Shown here: in pieces, positions 56,430-64,000 of the stretch
How the letters are laid out: each line of letters opens with the position of its first letter
Numbering within the stretch: the first letter of the stretch is position 1
DNA from: Petrimonas mucosa
Lineage (GTDB): Bacteria > Bacteroidota > Bacteroidia > Bacteroidales > Dysgonomonadaceae
Length of the DNA stretch: 64,000 bases
NCBI RefSeq assembly: GCF_900095795.1
Contig: NZ_LT608328.1
Location: 2,411,001-2,475,000, forward strand
Direction of reading: 5' to 3'
The notes under the pieces: generated by a model
The model's input: only the letters and a program-made list of their open reading frames with translations
Databases searched by the model: none
Told to the model about the DNA's origin: nothing
Made by a program: the position numbers and the translations under genes

Positions 56430-59400
56430 TCATTTCACCAAACTCATCAACTGCTTGTAGTTTTCCACCACGTCGAATTTCACCTTATCACTGCTGATCG
56501 CCTGAAAGTGTTTCCGGGCGCAGGATATTTTTGCTGACTCCACTTCCCTGAGCTCCATGGTGGAGATATCGCCTTTGGTCTCTGCCACGAAATAGACATG
56601 CTTCACCGCTCCTTCATTGAATGCGATGGCCCAGTCGGGATTGTATTTCCCCACCGGAGTACTGATATAAAATCCCTTGGGAAGCTTTACATAAACGCTC
56701 ACCTCACTGCTAATATCCAGTTGTTCGGCAAATGGTTTTTCCACAGAGGGAGAGTCGAAGATCACGTAATCGTACAAGTGTTTATTTGCCGCTATTGCGT
56801 TCACCCCGAGCTTGCCTTTCAGGGTTGGTTCCGTGAAGATCTCTGTGCCAAAACTGTCGTTCAGCTTGTTGTAAGCAATATGTTGAATGATCACCGTAGC
56901 TTTCTCCTCATTGATCAAGTTGGAGCATTTGAGAATAAACTCCTCGGGATTGAGCACGAACTGGTCGAACACCGGTTTCTCGATGCCGGTCAGGATTTTT
57001 ACCACCGTATTGCGGGTCAGTCCCGTTTCAGCCACCACCTTGCCCACCAGGTCATACTTCACGTTGCCGTTCACTGCAGAGTGCACATCGATGTGTTTCG
57101 ACGATTGCTGCTTGAAGCCCTCTCCTACTTCTAACGATTCTTTTGACTCAATCTTTTCCAAAGCTCCCGAGGTGACGGTGAAAAAGATCCTCGACACGTG
57201 TAAATGGTTGTTCAGTCGCTGAATCGCTTTGCGTACCAACTCCTCCGTCTCGAAGTCCACCACATAGGCCGTCTTCGTGTTGATGTTCGCCCACAGTTTT
57301 TTAAACTCCTCCCGGTTGAACTTCTGTTCATCGAAACGGAGTTCCACGTTGTTGTCCCGTGCATTCTCGGGAGCAAGCATCTTCGGGTTGTAGACCGAAT
57401 CGAGGATATGCATCACCGACTCCTTGCTGGCTTCCACCTCCTCCGGCAGTTGGAAGCTGCCGTTCTCCTTGTCCTCGTAGTACTTATCGGTCAGGGTCCC
57501 CGCCTTCACATAACCATAGCCCGCCAGGCTCTCGTAGAGTACCAGGGCCGCCTCCTCGCTTACCGGATAGGGATTACCCTGTTTATCTGAGAGCACCTTA
57601 TCCTTGAACAACGCGGGAGAAACTTTCTGTGGCCGGTCGGCAATCACCTCGGCAATCTCGGTCTGTAGTGCTTTCGCAAACCGGTCGTAGCTCTCGCTCG
57701 CGATCACCGTCAGCTGGTTGATGTGATGCACCTCGCTTCCCAGAAAATTGGTATCCATGCGCTCCCCCTCCTGGTTCACACACAGGCGGAGTCCCCGTCC
57801 CACTTCCTGCCGTTTGCGGGTTTCCGCATCGCTCTGTTTCAGCGTGCAGATCTGGAACACGTTCGGATTGTCCCATCCTTCGCGCAACGCAGAGTGAGAA
57901 AAGATAAAGCGTACCGGTTCACTGAAAGAGAGCAGCCGCTCCTTATCCTTCATGATCAGGTCGTAGGCATCGGTGTCCACACTCTCCCGGGTGCTTCTTT
58001 CCACTTTTCCGTCCACGAACTGATTCTTCCTTTTGTCGATGGAGAAATATCCCGCATGTGTTTTGTCTGCCGTGATCGATTGCAGGTAACTGATATAGGC
58101 ATCTTCGCCAATTTTCAGTTGCAGGCTGTTCACCACATCGTCGTACTCCTCCTCGAACATATCCGCATAGGAACCGTTAAACGCATTGCCGGAAGCATCG
58201 TACTGCTTGTATTTGGCCACTTCGTCGATAAAAAAGAGGCTCAGCACCTTAATACCCCTGAAGTAAAGCATTCGTTCACGTTCGATATGCGACAGGATGG
58301 TCTCCCGGATCTGGATCCGGCGAAGCTGCTGCTCGTTCACCGCCCCTTTCACATCGCCGGCAAATAGCTTGATACCATTCTGAAATGTGATGGAGTTGTC
58401 CCGTCCGTCGATATTTGTCACGGTGAATCCATCCCGGTACTGTTCAAGTAATCCCGACCGGTCGTACAGGTTGTGTCCGATCTCGACTTTCCGGACTACT
58501 GCTTTCACCCCGGCGGACTGCTTCACCTCGAATCCCAGGTTTGCGGTGGGACTCTTCTCCTTGAAGAGATTGATCCCCTCCAGGTAGAGATATCCTTCCG
58601 TCGCGGTAGTACCGGTCTGGGCAATCCCTTTCACCGCGATCTTCTTCACCAGCTTCTTGTTGTAGGCCTCCATGGCATCCAGCCGATAGATCAGGTTATA
58701 GAGGCTATCCTTCTTGTGGGTGGCCGAATAACGCAATGTGAACAACGGGTTGAAACCCTTCAGGTTCTCTTTGGTCTGTTTTCCCTCCACCGATTGCGGT
58801 TCGTCGATGATCAGGATGGGATTGGTTTTGGCAATCACATCAATCGGCCTGCGGCTGCGGAAGCTATCCAGTTTCATGTAGATACGCCTGGCATCCTTTC
58901 CCCGGGCGTTGAACGCCTGGGCATTGATGATCATCACGTTGAGCGAGTTGTCGCTGGCAAAACGGTCGATCTCGGTCAGTTGGGACGAGTTATAGATAAA
59001 GAACCGGATCTTTTTTCCGTAGTCCTCGGTGAAGTGTTCCTGCGTGATCTGGAACGACTTATATACCCCCTCGCGGATGGCAATGCTTGGCACCACGATG
59101 ATGAACTTGCTCCAGCCATACCGCTTGTTAAGCTCGTACATCGTCTTGATGTAGGTATAGGTCTTTCCCGTACCCGTCTCCATCTCGATGGTCAGGTTGT
59201 ATCGTCCTTCCAGCGCCGACGATGGCGGGATCTGGTGCATCCGTTGAATCTTCCGGATGTTCTCCAGAATCATCTCGTCCGTCAGTTGCGGAACGATCTT
59301 ATGGTTCTTGAATCCGGTAAAATCGTATATCTCGCCCTGCCCTTTAGAATCTCCCCTGTCGATCAGGTAATTGATTTCCGACAAATAGGGCTGCCCGGCA

Positions 59401-59465
59401 AACACATCGCATACCGCCTTGGCAGCCTCCTCCTGGAACTTCTGGTGTTTAAATTTCAGTTTCAT
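56430..59465 (-). CDS. res: Type III restriction enzyme, Res subunit
   Basis: This 1011-residue SF2 ATPase-nuclease has Walker A GTGKT (98-102), motif II DEPQ (221-224), later helicase motifs including EVGRGLRLCVN, and a C-terminal PD-(D/E)xK nuclease with D944, E962 and K964 (NPDWAIAF, ETKG). It cuts DNA only in complex with Mod. It is intact, while mod just upstream carries a premature stop. Confidence 0.94.
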   Translation of the reverse strand: MKLKFKHQKFQEEAAKAVCDVFAGQPYLSEINYLIDRGDSKGQGEIYDFTGFKNHKIVPQLTDEMILENIRKIQRMHQIPPSSALEGRYNLTIEMETGTGKTYTYIKTMYELNKRYGWSKFIIVVPSIAIREGVYKSFQITQEHFTEDYGKKIRFFIYNSSQLTEIDRFASDNSLNVMIINAQAFNARGKDARRIYMKLDSFRSRRPIDVIAKTNPILIIDEPQSVEGKQTKENLKGFNPLFTLRYSATHKKDSLYNLIYRLDAMEAYNKKLVKKIAVKGIAQTGTTATEGYLYLEGINLFKEKSPTANLGFEVKQSAGVKAVVRKVEIGHNLYDRSGLLEQYRDGFTVTNIDGRDNSITFQNGIKLFAGDVKGAVNEQQLRRIQIRETILSHIERERMLYFRGIKVLSLFFIDEVAKYKQYDASGNAFNGSYADMFEEEYDDVVNSLQLKIGEDAYISYLQSITADKTHAGYFSIDKRKNQFVDGKVERSTRESVDTDAYDLIMKDKERLLSFSEPVRFIFSHSALREGWDNPNVFQICTLKQSDAETRKRQEVGRGLRLCVNQEGERMDTNFLGSEVHHINQLTVIASESYDRFAKALQTEIAEVIADRPQKVSPALFKDKVLSDKQGNPYPVSEEAALVLYESLAGYGYVKAGTLTDKYYEDKENGSFQLPEEVEASKESVMHILDSVYNPKMLAPENARDNNVELRFDEQKFNREEFKKLWANINTKTAYVVDFETEELVRKAIQRLNNHLHVSRIFFTVTSGALEKIESKESLEVGEGFKQQSSKHIDVHSAVNGNVKYDLVGKVVAETGLTRNTVVKILTGIEKPVFDQFVLNPEEFILKCSNLINEEKATVIIQHIAYNKLNDSFGTEIFTEPTLKGKLGVNAIAANKHLYDYVIFDSPSVEKPFAEQLDISSEVSVYVKLPKGFYISTPVGKYNPDWAIAFNEGAVKHVYFVAETKGDISTMELREVESAKISCARKHFQAISSDKVKFDVVENYKQLMSLVK

Positions 59466-59502
59466 CGCTTCTAATCTCTTTGTGTCTTTGTGTTTTAATG
59501 TC

Positions 59503-59531
59503 TCAACTATTCGGGAATTCCGAATAGTTGA
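59503..59531 (-). promoter_or_regulatory. Hairpin between mod and res
   Basis: A perfect 12-bp stem, TCAACTATTCGG (59503-59514) and CCGAATAGTTGA (59520-59531), with a 5-nt loop lies directly after the mod stop and 38 bp before res. Next to it is an 8-bp tandem repeat (TCTTTGTG twice on the plus strand). It may act as a partial terminator or an mRNA processing and stability element. Confidence 0.55.
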
Positions 59532-59532
59532 A

Positions 59533-61485
59533 TTAAATCACCTTAATGGTTGTTTCAGGAGAAAGTGTCTTGAATATCTCAGTCACGTTGATCTTGTCCG
59601 GACTGTTACGGAACGAGCTGTCGCGGAACACCACCCGCAACGGTTTCCGTCTGGCAATCTCCCGGATCACCTCTTCCGGCACATGCTCTTCAAAGCAGGC
59701 CACCAGATCGGTATCATTCACAAAGTGCACATCCTTCCCACCAATCTTTTCGGTGATGTGGGGCAATGAGAGCGGCACACCCCAGTCGAGCAGTACTCCA
59801 TACAGCAAGTCAATATCGGTGCGGTCATCCTTGATGTTGCTTTCCAGGTCCAGAAGCATCTGCTGGTTGTATTGCGATGGACTGTAATAGACATCCTTCA
59901 TATTAGTGCTGTCCACTTTCAGTACCCGGAAACCGGTGTCAACCATTTTTACTTCTTTATCACCTTCAAATAAATCACCTTTGGTTGATTTTGCCTTAAG
60001 TTCTTCTTCAATTTTCTTTCCTGCCCTGCGGATACGCTCTTTCCCGATCTCGCAGATGTTCTTGTACCCCGCCTTGTAAGCCTCTGATTTGGGATCGGTC
60101 TCTTCTGGCAGCTGCACCATGATGAACTTACGGTTACCCCCATCTTCCGCATTGAGTTGCATTACCGCGTGGGCGGTTGTTGCCGAACCGGAGAAGAAAT
60201 CGAGAATAATGTCATCTTTTTGTGAAGAAAACCTTAATAATCTATCAATTAAGCTTATTGGTTTGGGGTTAGAGAAAAAAGTAGTTGTTCCAAAAATTTC
60301 TTTTGCTTCTAACGAAGCATGGGTATTCAAAATACCCTAGATAATATTTTTGTATGGTGAACTCCTTTTGATAGGTTTACCTTCGTTATCTACGTTTAAA
60401 TATATTTTATAATATACACTCCAACCACTTTTTTTTGAAGTTGAAGCTTGGATCTCAATAAATCCATTTTTCAAACCCCATTCTACTTTATCTTTACTCC
60501 ATTTCCATCTCCAACCATCATTGAATTTATAAATTCTTCCATTTGGAAAAGTAGATTTACCATCAGAAGTTGATATTTCATAATCAAGACTTTCATGATA
60601 TCCGAGAGTACCTCTATCTAAATTATCATAATAGTATGGACCTCTTTCTTCAAAAAATTCATCTCTGAATTTGTATCTTTTTTCATCGTGAGCCTCTTCA
60701 TTCTGATTGAAAACTGAATTGCTTATGTTTTTAGCAAATACTAATAAATATTCTGTTATAGTTGCAATAAGATTAGCATCAGATGAACCTGTTTTTTTTT
60801 GCCAAATTATTGATGCAATCATATTCTCCTCCCCAAACACTTCATCACATATCTTTCGAAGATTGTGTACTTCATTGTCATCAATCGATATAAAAATTAC
60901 CCCATCATCTGTCAACAGGTTGCGGGCTAATTGCAGACGTGGGTACATCATGCTGCACCAATCGGAATGATAGCGGCCGTTGGTTTCAGTATTTTTAAAC
61001 AGCCGGTTTTCTTCCTCATCGAACAGACCCAACTCTTCCTCGTAATCCTCCTTCGAGACCTTGAAATTGTCGCGGTATATAAAATCGTTCCCGGTATTGT
61101 AGGGGGGATCGATGTAGATCATCTTCACCTTGTTCAGGTAGGAGTTTTGGAGGAGCTTTAGCACATCGAGGTTGTCGCCTTCAATATAGAGATTCTCGGT
61201 AGTGTCCCAGTTCTTGCTCTCCTCTTTACAAGGTCGAAGTGTCTTACGAATGGGACGGTTTCCTTCAATGATGGATTGCTTCTTCCCCACCCAGGTGAAT
61301 TCGTAGCATTCATCCCCATCGACCACCTCATCGGATAACAGCTGCTTTAATTGGTCGAAGTTCACGGCTCGTTTCAGTTTGCCGTCGGCATCTTTGGTTT
61401 CGGTAATGGCACTCGGGAAAAGAGCGGCTATCTTGTCGATATTTTTCTCCGTGAAGTTCACTGTTTCCTGTGTTAATTTTTCCAT
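59533..61485 (-). pseudogene. mod: Type III N6-adenine methyltransferase (Mod) with in-frame TAG
   Basis: The reading frame spans 650 sense positions with one TAG (codon 383, 60337-60339). The first part has DPPY (126-129) in IDPPYNTGNDF; the second part has the AdoMet motif LDFFSGSATTAHAV (about 430-435) and FSNPKPISLI. The order DPPY then FxGxG is the beta class used by type III Mod. The second part continues in the same frame (GILNTHASLEAK), so this is a single nonsense change. As it stands the product lacks the AdoMet motif. Without Mod, the Res subunit would have no partner. A sequencing error or suppression is possible. Confidence 0.85.
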
Positions 61486-61532
61486 TGCAGATGATTTGTA
61501 TCTCTATTGTATTAATTGCTTGATTGATTTTC

Positions 61533-62648
61533 TTACACCCTTACCAGACGCATCAGGGGTTCGAATGAATAAAGGGCTGCCCTTCTGCCAGACGGTTCTT
61601 CTTTCTGAACCAGGTATCCTGCATCCAGTAATCTTTTGATGATGTTACCTGCTGTAGCAGTGGGAATTCCTGTATTCCTGATGAATTTATTGTTACGGAA
61701 AACCGGATTGGTGAAAATAAAATCCAAAATCTCCGTGTTCCATTTTGAAGCCAGCAGTTTGACAAACTCCGACTTCATCTCCTCATAGAGGTTGTATATC
61801 TCTTCCGAGATATCCAGGTTGGATATTGCCTGAGCTTTTACTGCTTCCAGAAAAAAACGGATCCACTCGTTCCAGTCTCCTGTCTTGGATACGTTTCTCA
61901 TGGCTTTAATATAAAGTTCTTTGTTCTGATCAAAATAATCACTGATGTAAAAGTAGGGTTGCGACAACATCTTTTCCATCCACAGATGCAACGTGATCAA
62001 CATCCTTCCTATCTGTCCGTTTCCATCCTGAAACGGATGCAGGGCTTCAAACTCGAGATGGATGATGGCCGTTTTCACTAGGGACGGGAGTGAGCTGTCC
62101 GATATAAAGTGCATCAGTTTATCCAATCCTTCCTGCAAATGTTCGGGACTGATGGGAACATATTCAACGTTCCTACGTGTTTTATCAGCAAGGAAATTCT
62201 GCGATGTTTTGAATTCCCCAGGCGATTTGCTGGCACCCCTACCGGCATAAAGCATTTGCTGGTGGAGTTGTTTGATAAAGTTCACATTGAATTGGTACCT
62301 GGAATCCAGAACCTGTTGCGCGTTCTTCAATGCACGTTGATAAAGGACTATCTCAATCACATCCGATTTTGCCTGTACCGAAGCGGTTCCGTCATCATCT
62401 GCCTCATACTGCATGATCTCATCCATTGTGCTGATGGTCCCTTCGATTCGCGAGGAGAGCAGAGCTTCTCTGTTACGCATCGGAGCCAGTAGAATCTCAT
62501 TGTTATGCATATTTTTCAGCATCTGGTCGTAACGTGCCAGTACATCGGTGGCACTTAACAGTTCACTGATAAAGAGGGAGTAATCAATCTCCTTCGGCGG
62601 AAATGCTCCATAATGATATTTGACGGAATCTTCTGTATTGTATTGCAT
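61533..62648 (-). CDS. Fic family protein
   Basis: This 371-residue protein has the Fic motif HPFQDGNGQIGR (204-215), which AMPylates targets in most members, with Gln212 where Arg is usual. An N-terminal inhibitory motif SSRIEGT (65-71) marks the self-inhibited class. The C-terminus is a winged-helix domain (LDAGYLVQKEEPSGRRA). It lies just upstream of mod on the same strand. Such Fic-wHTH proteins are often beside restriction systems. The target is unknown. Confidence 0.9.
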   Translation of the reverse strand: MQYNTEDSVKYHYGAFPPKEIDYSLFISELLSATDVLARYDQMLKNMHNNEILLAPMRNREALLSSRIEGTISTMDEIMQYEADDDGTASVQAKSDVIEIVLYQRALKNAQQVLDSRYQFNVNFIKQLHQQMLYAGRGASKSPGEFKTSQNFLADKTRRNVEYVPISPEHLQEGLDKLMHFISDSSLPSLVKTAIIHLEFEALHPFQDGNGQIGRMLITLHLWMEKMLSQPYFYISDYFDQNKELYIKAMRNVSKTGDWNEWIRFFLEAVKAQAISNLDISEEIYNLYEEMKSEFVKLLASKWNTEILDFIFTNPVFRNNKFIRNTGIPTATAGNIIKRLLDAGYLVQKEEPSGRRAALYSFEPLMRLVRV

Positions 62649-62795
62649 AACAAAGAAAATTTGCAGTTTGACAACAAAAATAGCGTTAATTATGTAACGT
62701 ACGCAATTTCTTTACAAATATTACTGTTAAATTGTTGTCTAAATGTCTTGTCTCCGAAACATGTACTCAAACTTATTTGAATTATCCCAATAAGA

Positions 62796-63470
62796 CTATA
62801 CGAATTGTTTTAAAAACTTCAGTGCATGTTCTCTGTCAAGAATTTCATGTATTTTTTGGTTTTCATAGCTACGTAAACAACGATAGCAGGAAGGAGAACA
62901 TTTACAAGTATCCAGTAAATTTATTGCTCTCTTTATTACTGCTTTTAATATTTCTCCATCTTCTGTTACAAGACGTCTTGAATGTCCTGCACCACCCGGA
63001 ACAGCATCGTATATTATAATCTTATGTTCCATTTTCCCATTTGTTTTCTTATAAGTTAAGCATGCCTTAATATCTCGTCTTTCAATGCTGAACTCATGCG
63101 CAAAAGAATTAAGTAGAGCATGCATTACCGACAACATTGTTGAATAGTCTGAAGTATCACATTCAAAGGATATTTTTGCCACATCTGTTTTAAATTCATG
63201 ATGCAAGCTATATCTTATGAGTGAAGTATTACTACATTTGCCTTTTCCAAAAGGATTATTATGACTCTTATTATTCTTTTCTATTCGAGCAACACCTGGT
63301 CTGTAGTCTTCATATTCTGATAATTTACTTGCTTCGTCGCTTGCGATTGAATATCCACATTTTGGGCATACGTAAAAAAAGTCAGTAGACTTAACCACGA
63401 GAGAATCGTTCGCAGTGGATTCAACCTCTAATTTGATATTTTCAAATTCATATTCATATTTACTTTCCAT
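62796..63470 (-). pseudogene. DUF1998 helicase-associated protein, C-terminal fragment
   Basis: 224 residues with the DUF1998 marks: a zinc knuckle start (CPKCGYS), a second group FGKGKCSN, LHHEFKTDVAKISFE, IIYDAVPGGAGHSRRL and the final Cys set CKCSPSCYRCLRSYENQ. DUF1998 normally ends a much larger protein such as MrfA/YprA-like helicases or DrmB of DISARM. Here the frame begins with ATG GAA AGT supplied by the shared end of the second IS1111-type copy, so the N-terminal part is lost. Which parent it came from cannot be told. Confidence 0.75.
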
Positions 63471-63532
63471 TTAAAATCCCAATAAAATTGGACAATTCAT
63501 TTTAATTAACTTTTAAATTTTATCTTTGCATC

Positions 63533-63865
63533 AGGGTGTTAAGAGGAAACAGGCTCTGCCGGGGGGCAACCTGTCAGCAATAAGCACCCTGACGGTATGC
63601 AGTAATGCTACTTTAGGAGGTGGATATTCTGCCTCCTTTTTCAGTATTACTGACACTGTCCATATGGCTAAGAAAACCCGATCCTACATCCTACGGTAAA
63701 CAATCTTTCCACAGCAGACTACCCGGCCTTGCGGCGGGAGCTGCAAATTCCTGTATCAGTTTACGATAGGCGGGGGTCACATACTAATTTAAGCAGACTT
63801 CAAAGCTGCAATAATATGACAGTGTTTCCCCCGTGGAAAAATTGCTTACACTGTAGGATTGTATG
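63533..63865. ncRNA. Candidate bridge RNA / seekRNA, copy 2
   Basis: Same sequence and stems as 8089-8421. Confidence 0.55.
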
Positions 63866-64000
63866 TTAATTGACAACGCACGGCACATATTCCTGTCCAT
63901 GTTTGAGCACGAAAAATATCCTGTTCACCAGTTTACGGGCTACCTTGACTATGGCCTTCTGGGCATTCATCCGTTTACGGTATCCCTCATAGGCCAATGT
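63866..64000 (-). CDS. IS110/IS1111 family transposase, C-terminal end (partial)
   Basis: The last 44 codons and stop of a second transposase copy, identical to the corresponding part of 8422-9507. The rest is outside the window. Confidence 0.9.
   Translation of the reverse strand, partial: TLAYEGYRKRMNAQKAIVKVARKLVNRIFFVLKHGQEYVPCVVN

Larger units (their letters stand above)
63462..64000 (-). mobile_element. IS1111-type element, copy 2 (runs off the window)
   Basis: 539 bp match 8018-8556 at a constant offset of 55,444 with no difference seen by eye. It contains the subterminal repeat (63497-63513), the -7 box (63521-63528) and the structured noncoding region (63533-63865). Confidence 0.9.

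Noticed and set aside
58473-59474. 333-codon open frame opposite res
   Set aside because: It mirrors the helicase gene, whose motifs are clear on the other strand; composition is that of a shadow frame.
37131-60339. Recoding of TAG as glutamine, suggested by two in-frame TAG codons
   Set aside because: TAG is used as a normal terminal stop here, for example at 24238-24240 (Wzy-like gene) and at the end of the IS1634 transposase. Two nonsense mutations are simpler.
62732-63019. Plus-strand 95-codon frame at 62.7 kb
   Set aside because: It overlaps the antisense of the conserved Cys-rich end of the DUF1998 fragment and has no support of its own.

Overview
The window comes from a member of the Bacteroidota, most likely Bacteroidales. 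It has a SusC/SusD pair, a type IX secretion sorting tail, SPII lipoproteins, many -7 boxes of the TAnnTTTG type, and the fused tyrosine-kinase exopolysaccharide machinery of that phylum. A Proteiniphilum/Petrimonas-like genus is only a guess. I saw no rRNA, tRNA or CRISPR array.

Layout. 1-7.8 kb is chromosomal housekeeping and surface genes: the 3' end of a ClpC-type ATPase, a FrnE-like DsbA protein, a GNAT, two small membrane/DUF4230 proteins, a PLP-dependent sulfur-amino-acid enzyme, a glycosyltransferase, a lipoprotein, and a secreted beta-helix protein with a Pro-Gln linker and a T9SS tail. At 8.0-9.6 kb lies an IS1111-type (IS110 family) element with a 350-bp structured noncoding end, a candidate bridge/seekRNA. 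10.1-33.3 kb is a large exopolysaccharide/O-antigen-type cluster. It holds a hairpin-rich leader, a Wza-like lipoprotein, an IS1634-type insertion, a Wzc-like kinase, two tandem FdtA-like cupins, an acetyltransferase and aminotransferase for a 3-acetamido-3,6-dideoxyhexose, a Wzx flippase, glycosyltransferases, a Wzy-like polymerase, a WecG-type transferase, a WbaP/WcaJ-type initiating transferase, and Gmd/Fcl for GDP-L-fucose. GlmS follows on the other strand.

35.3-42.1 kb is a TetR-controlled ABC-2 export operon (TolC, HlyD, two ATPases, two permeases). Its TolC gene has an in-frame TAG, and the convergent DUF2490 gene has a frameshift. 42.9-54.3 kb is a small polysaccharide-utilisation locus (SusC, SusD and a GH106-type lipoprotein) whose upstream region has taken two insertion sequences. 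One has an exact 9-bp target duplication and a 109-bp duplication of its own end. 54.9-63.5 kb is a decaying defence island: a DUF3800 fragment cut by an IS, type III restriction (res), its methyltransferase (mod) with an in-frame TAG and an AT-rich specificity region, a Fic protein, and a DUF1998 fragment cut by a second IS1111 copy that runs off the window.

The two IS1111 copies lie 55.4 kb apart in the same orientation and look identical over the visible overlap. The interval contains several other insertion sequences and at least five genes that are truncated, frameshifted or carry a premature stop, so it looks like a genomic island under rearrangement.
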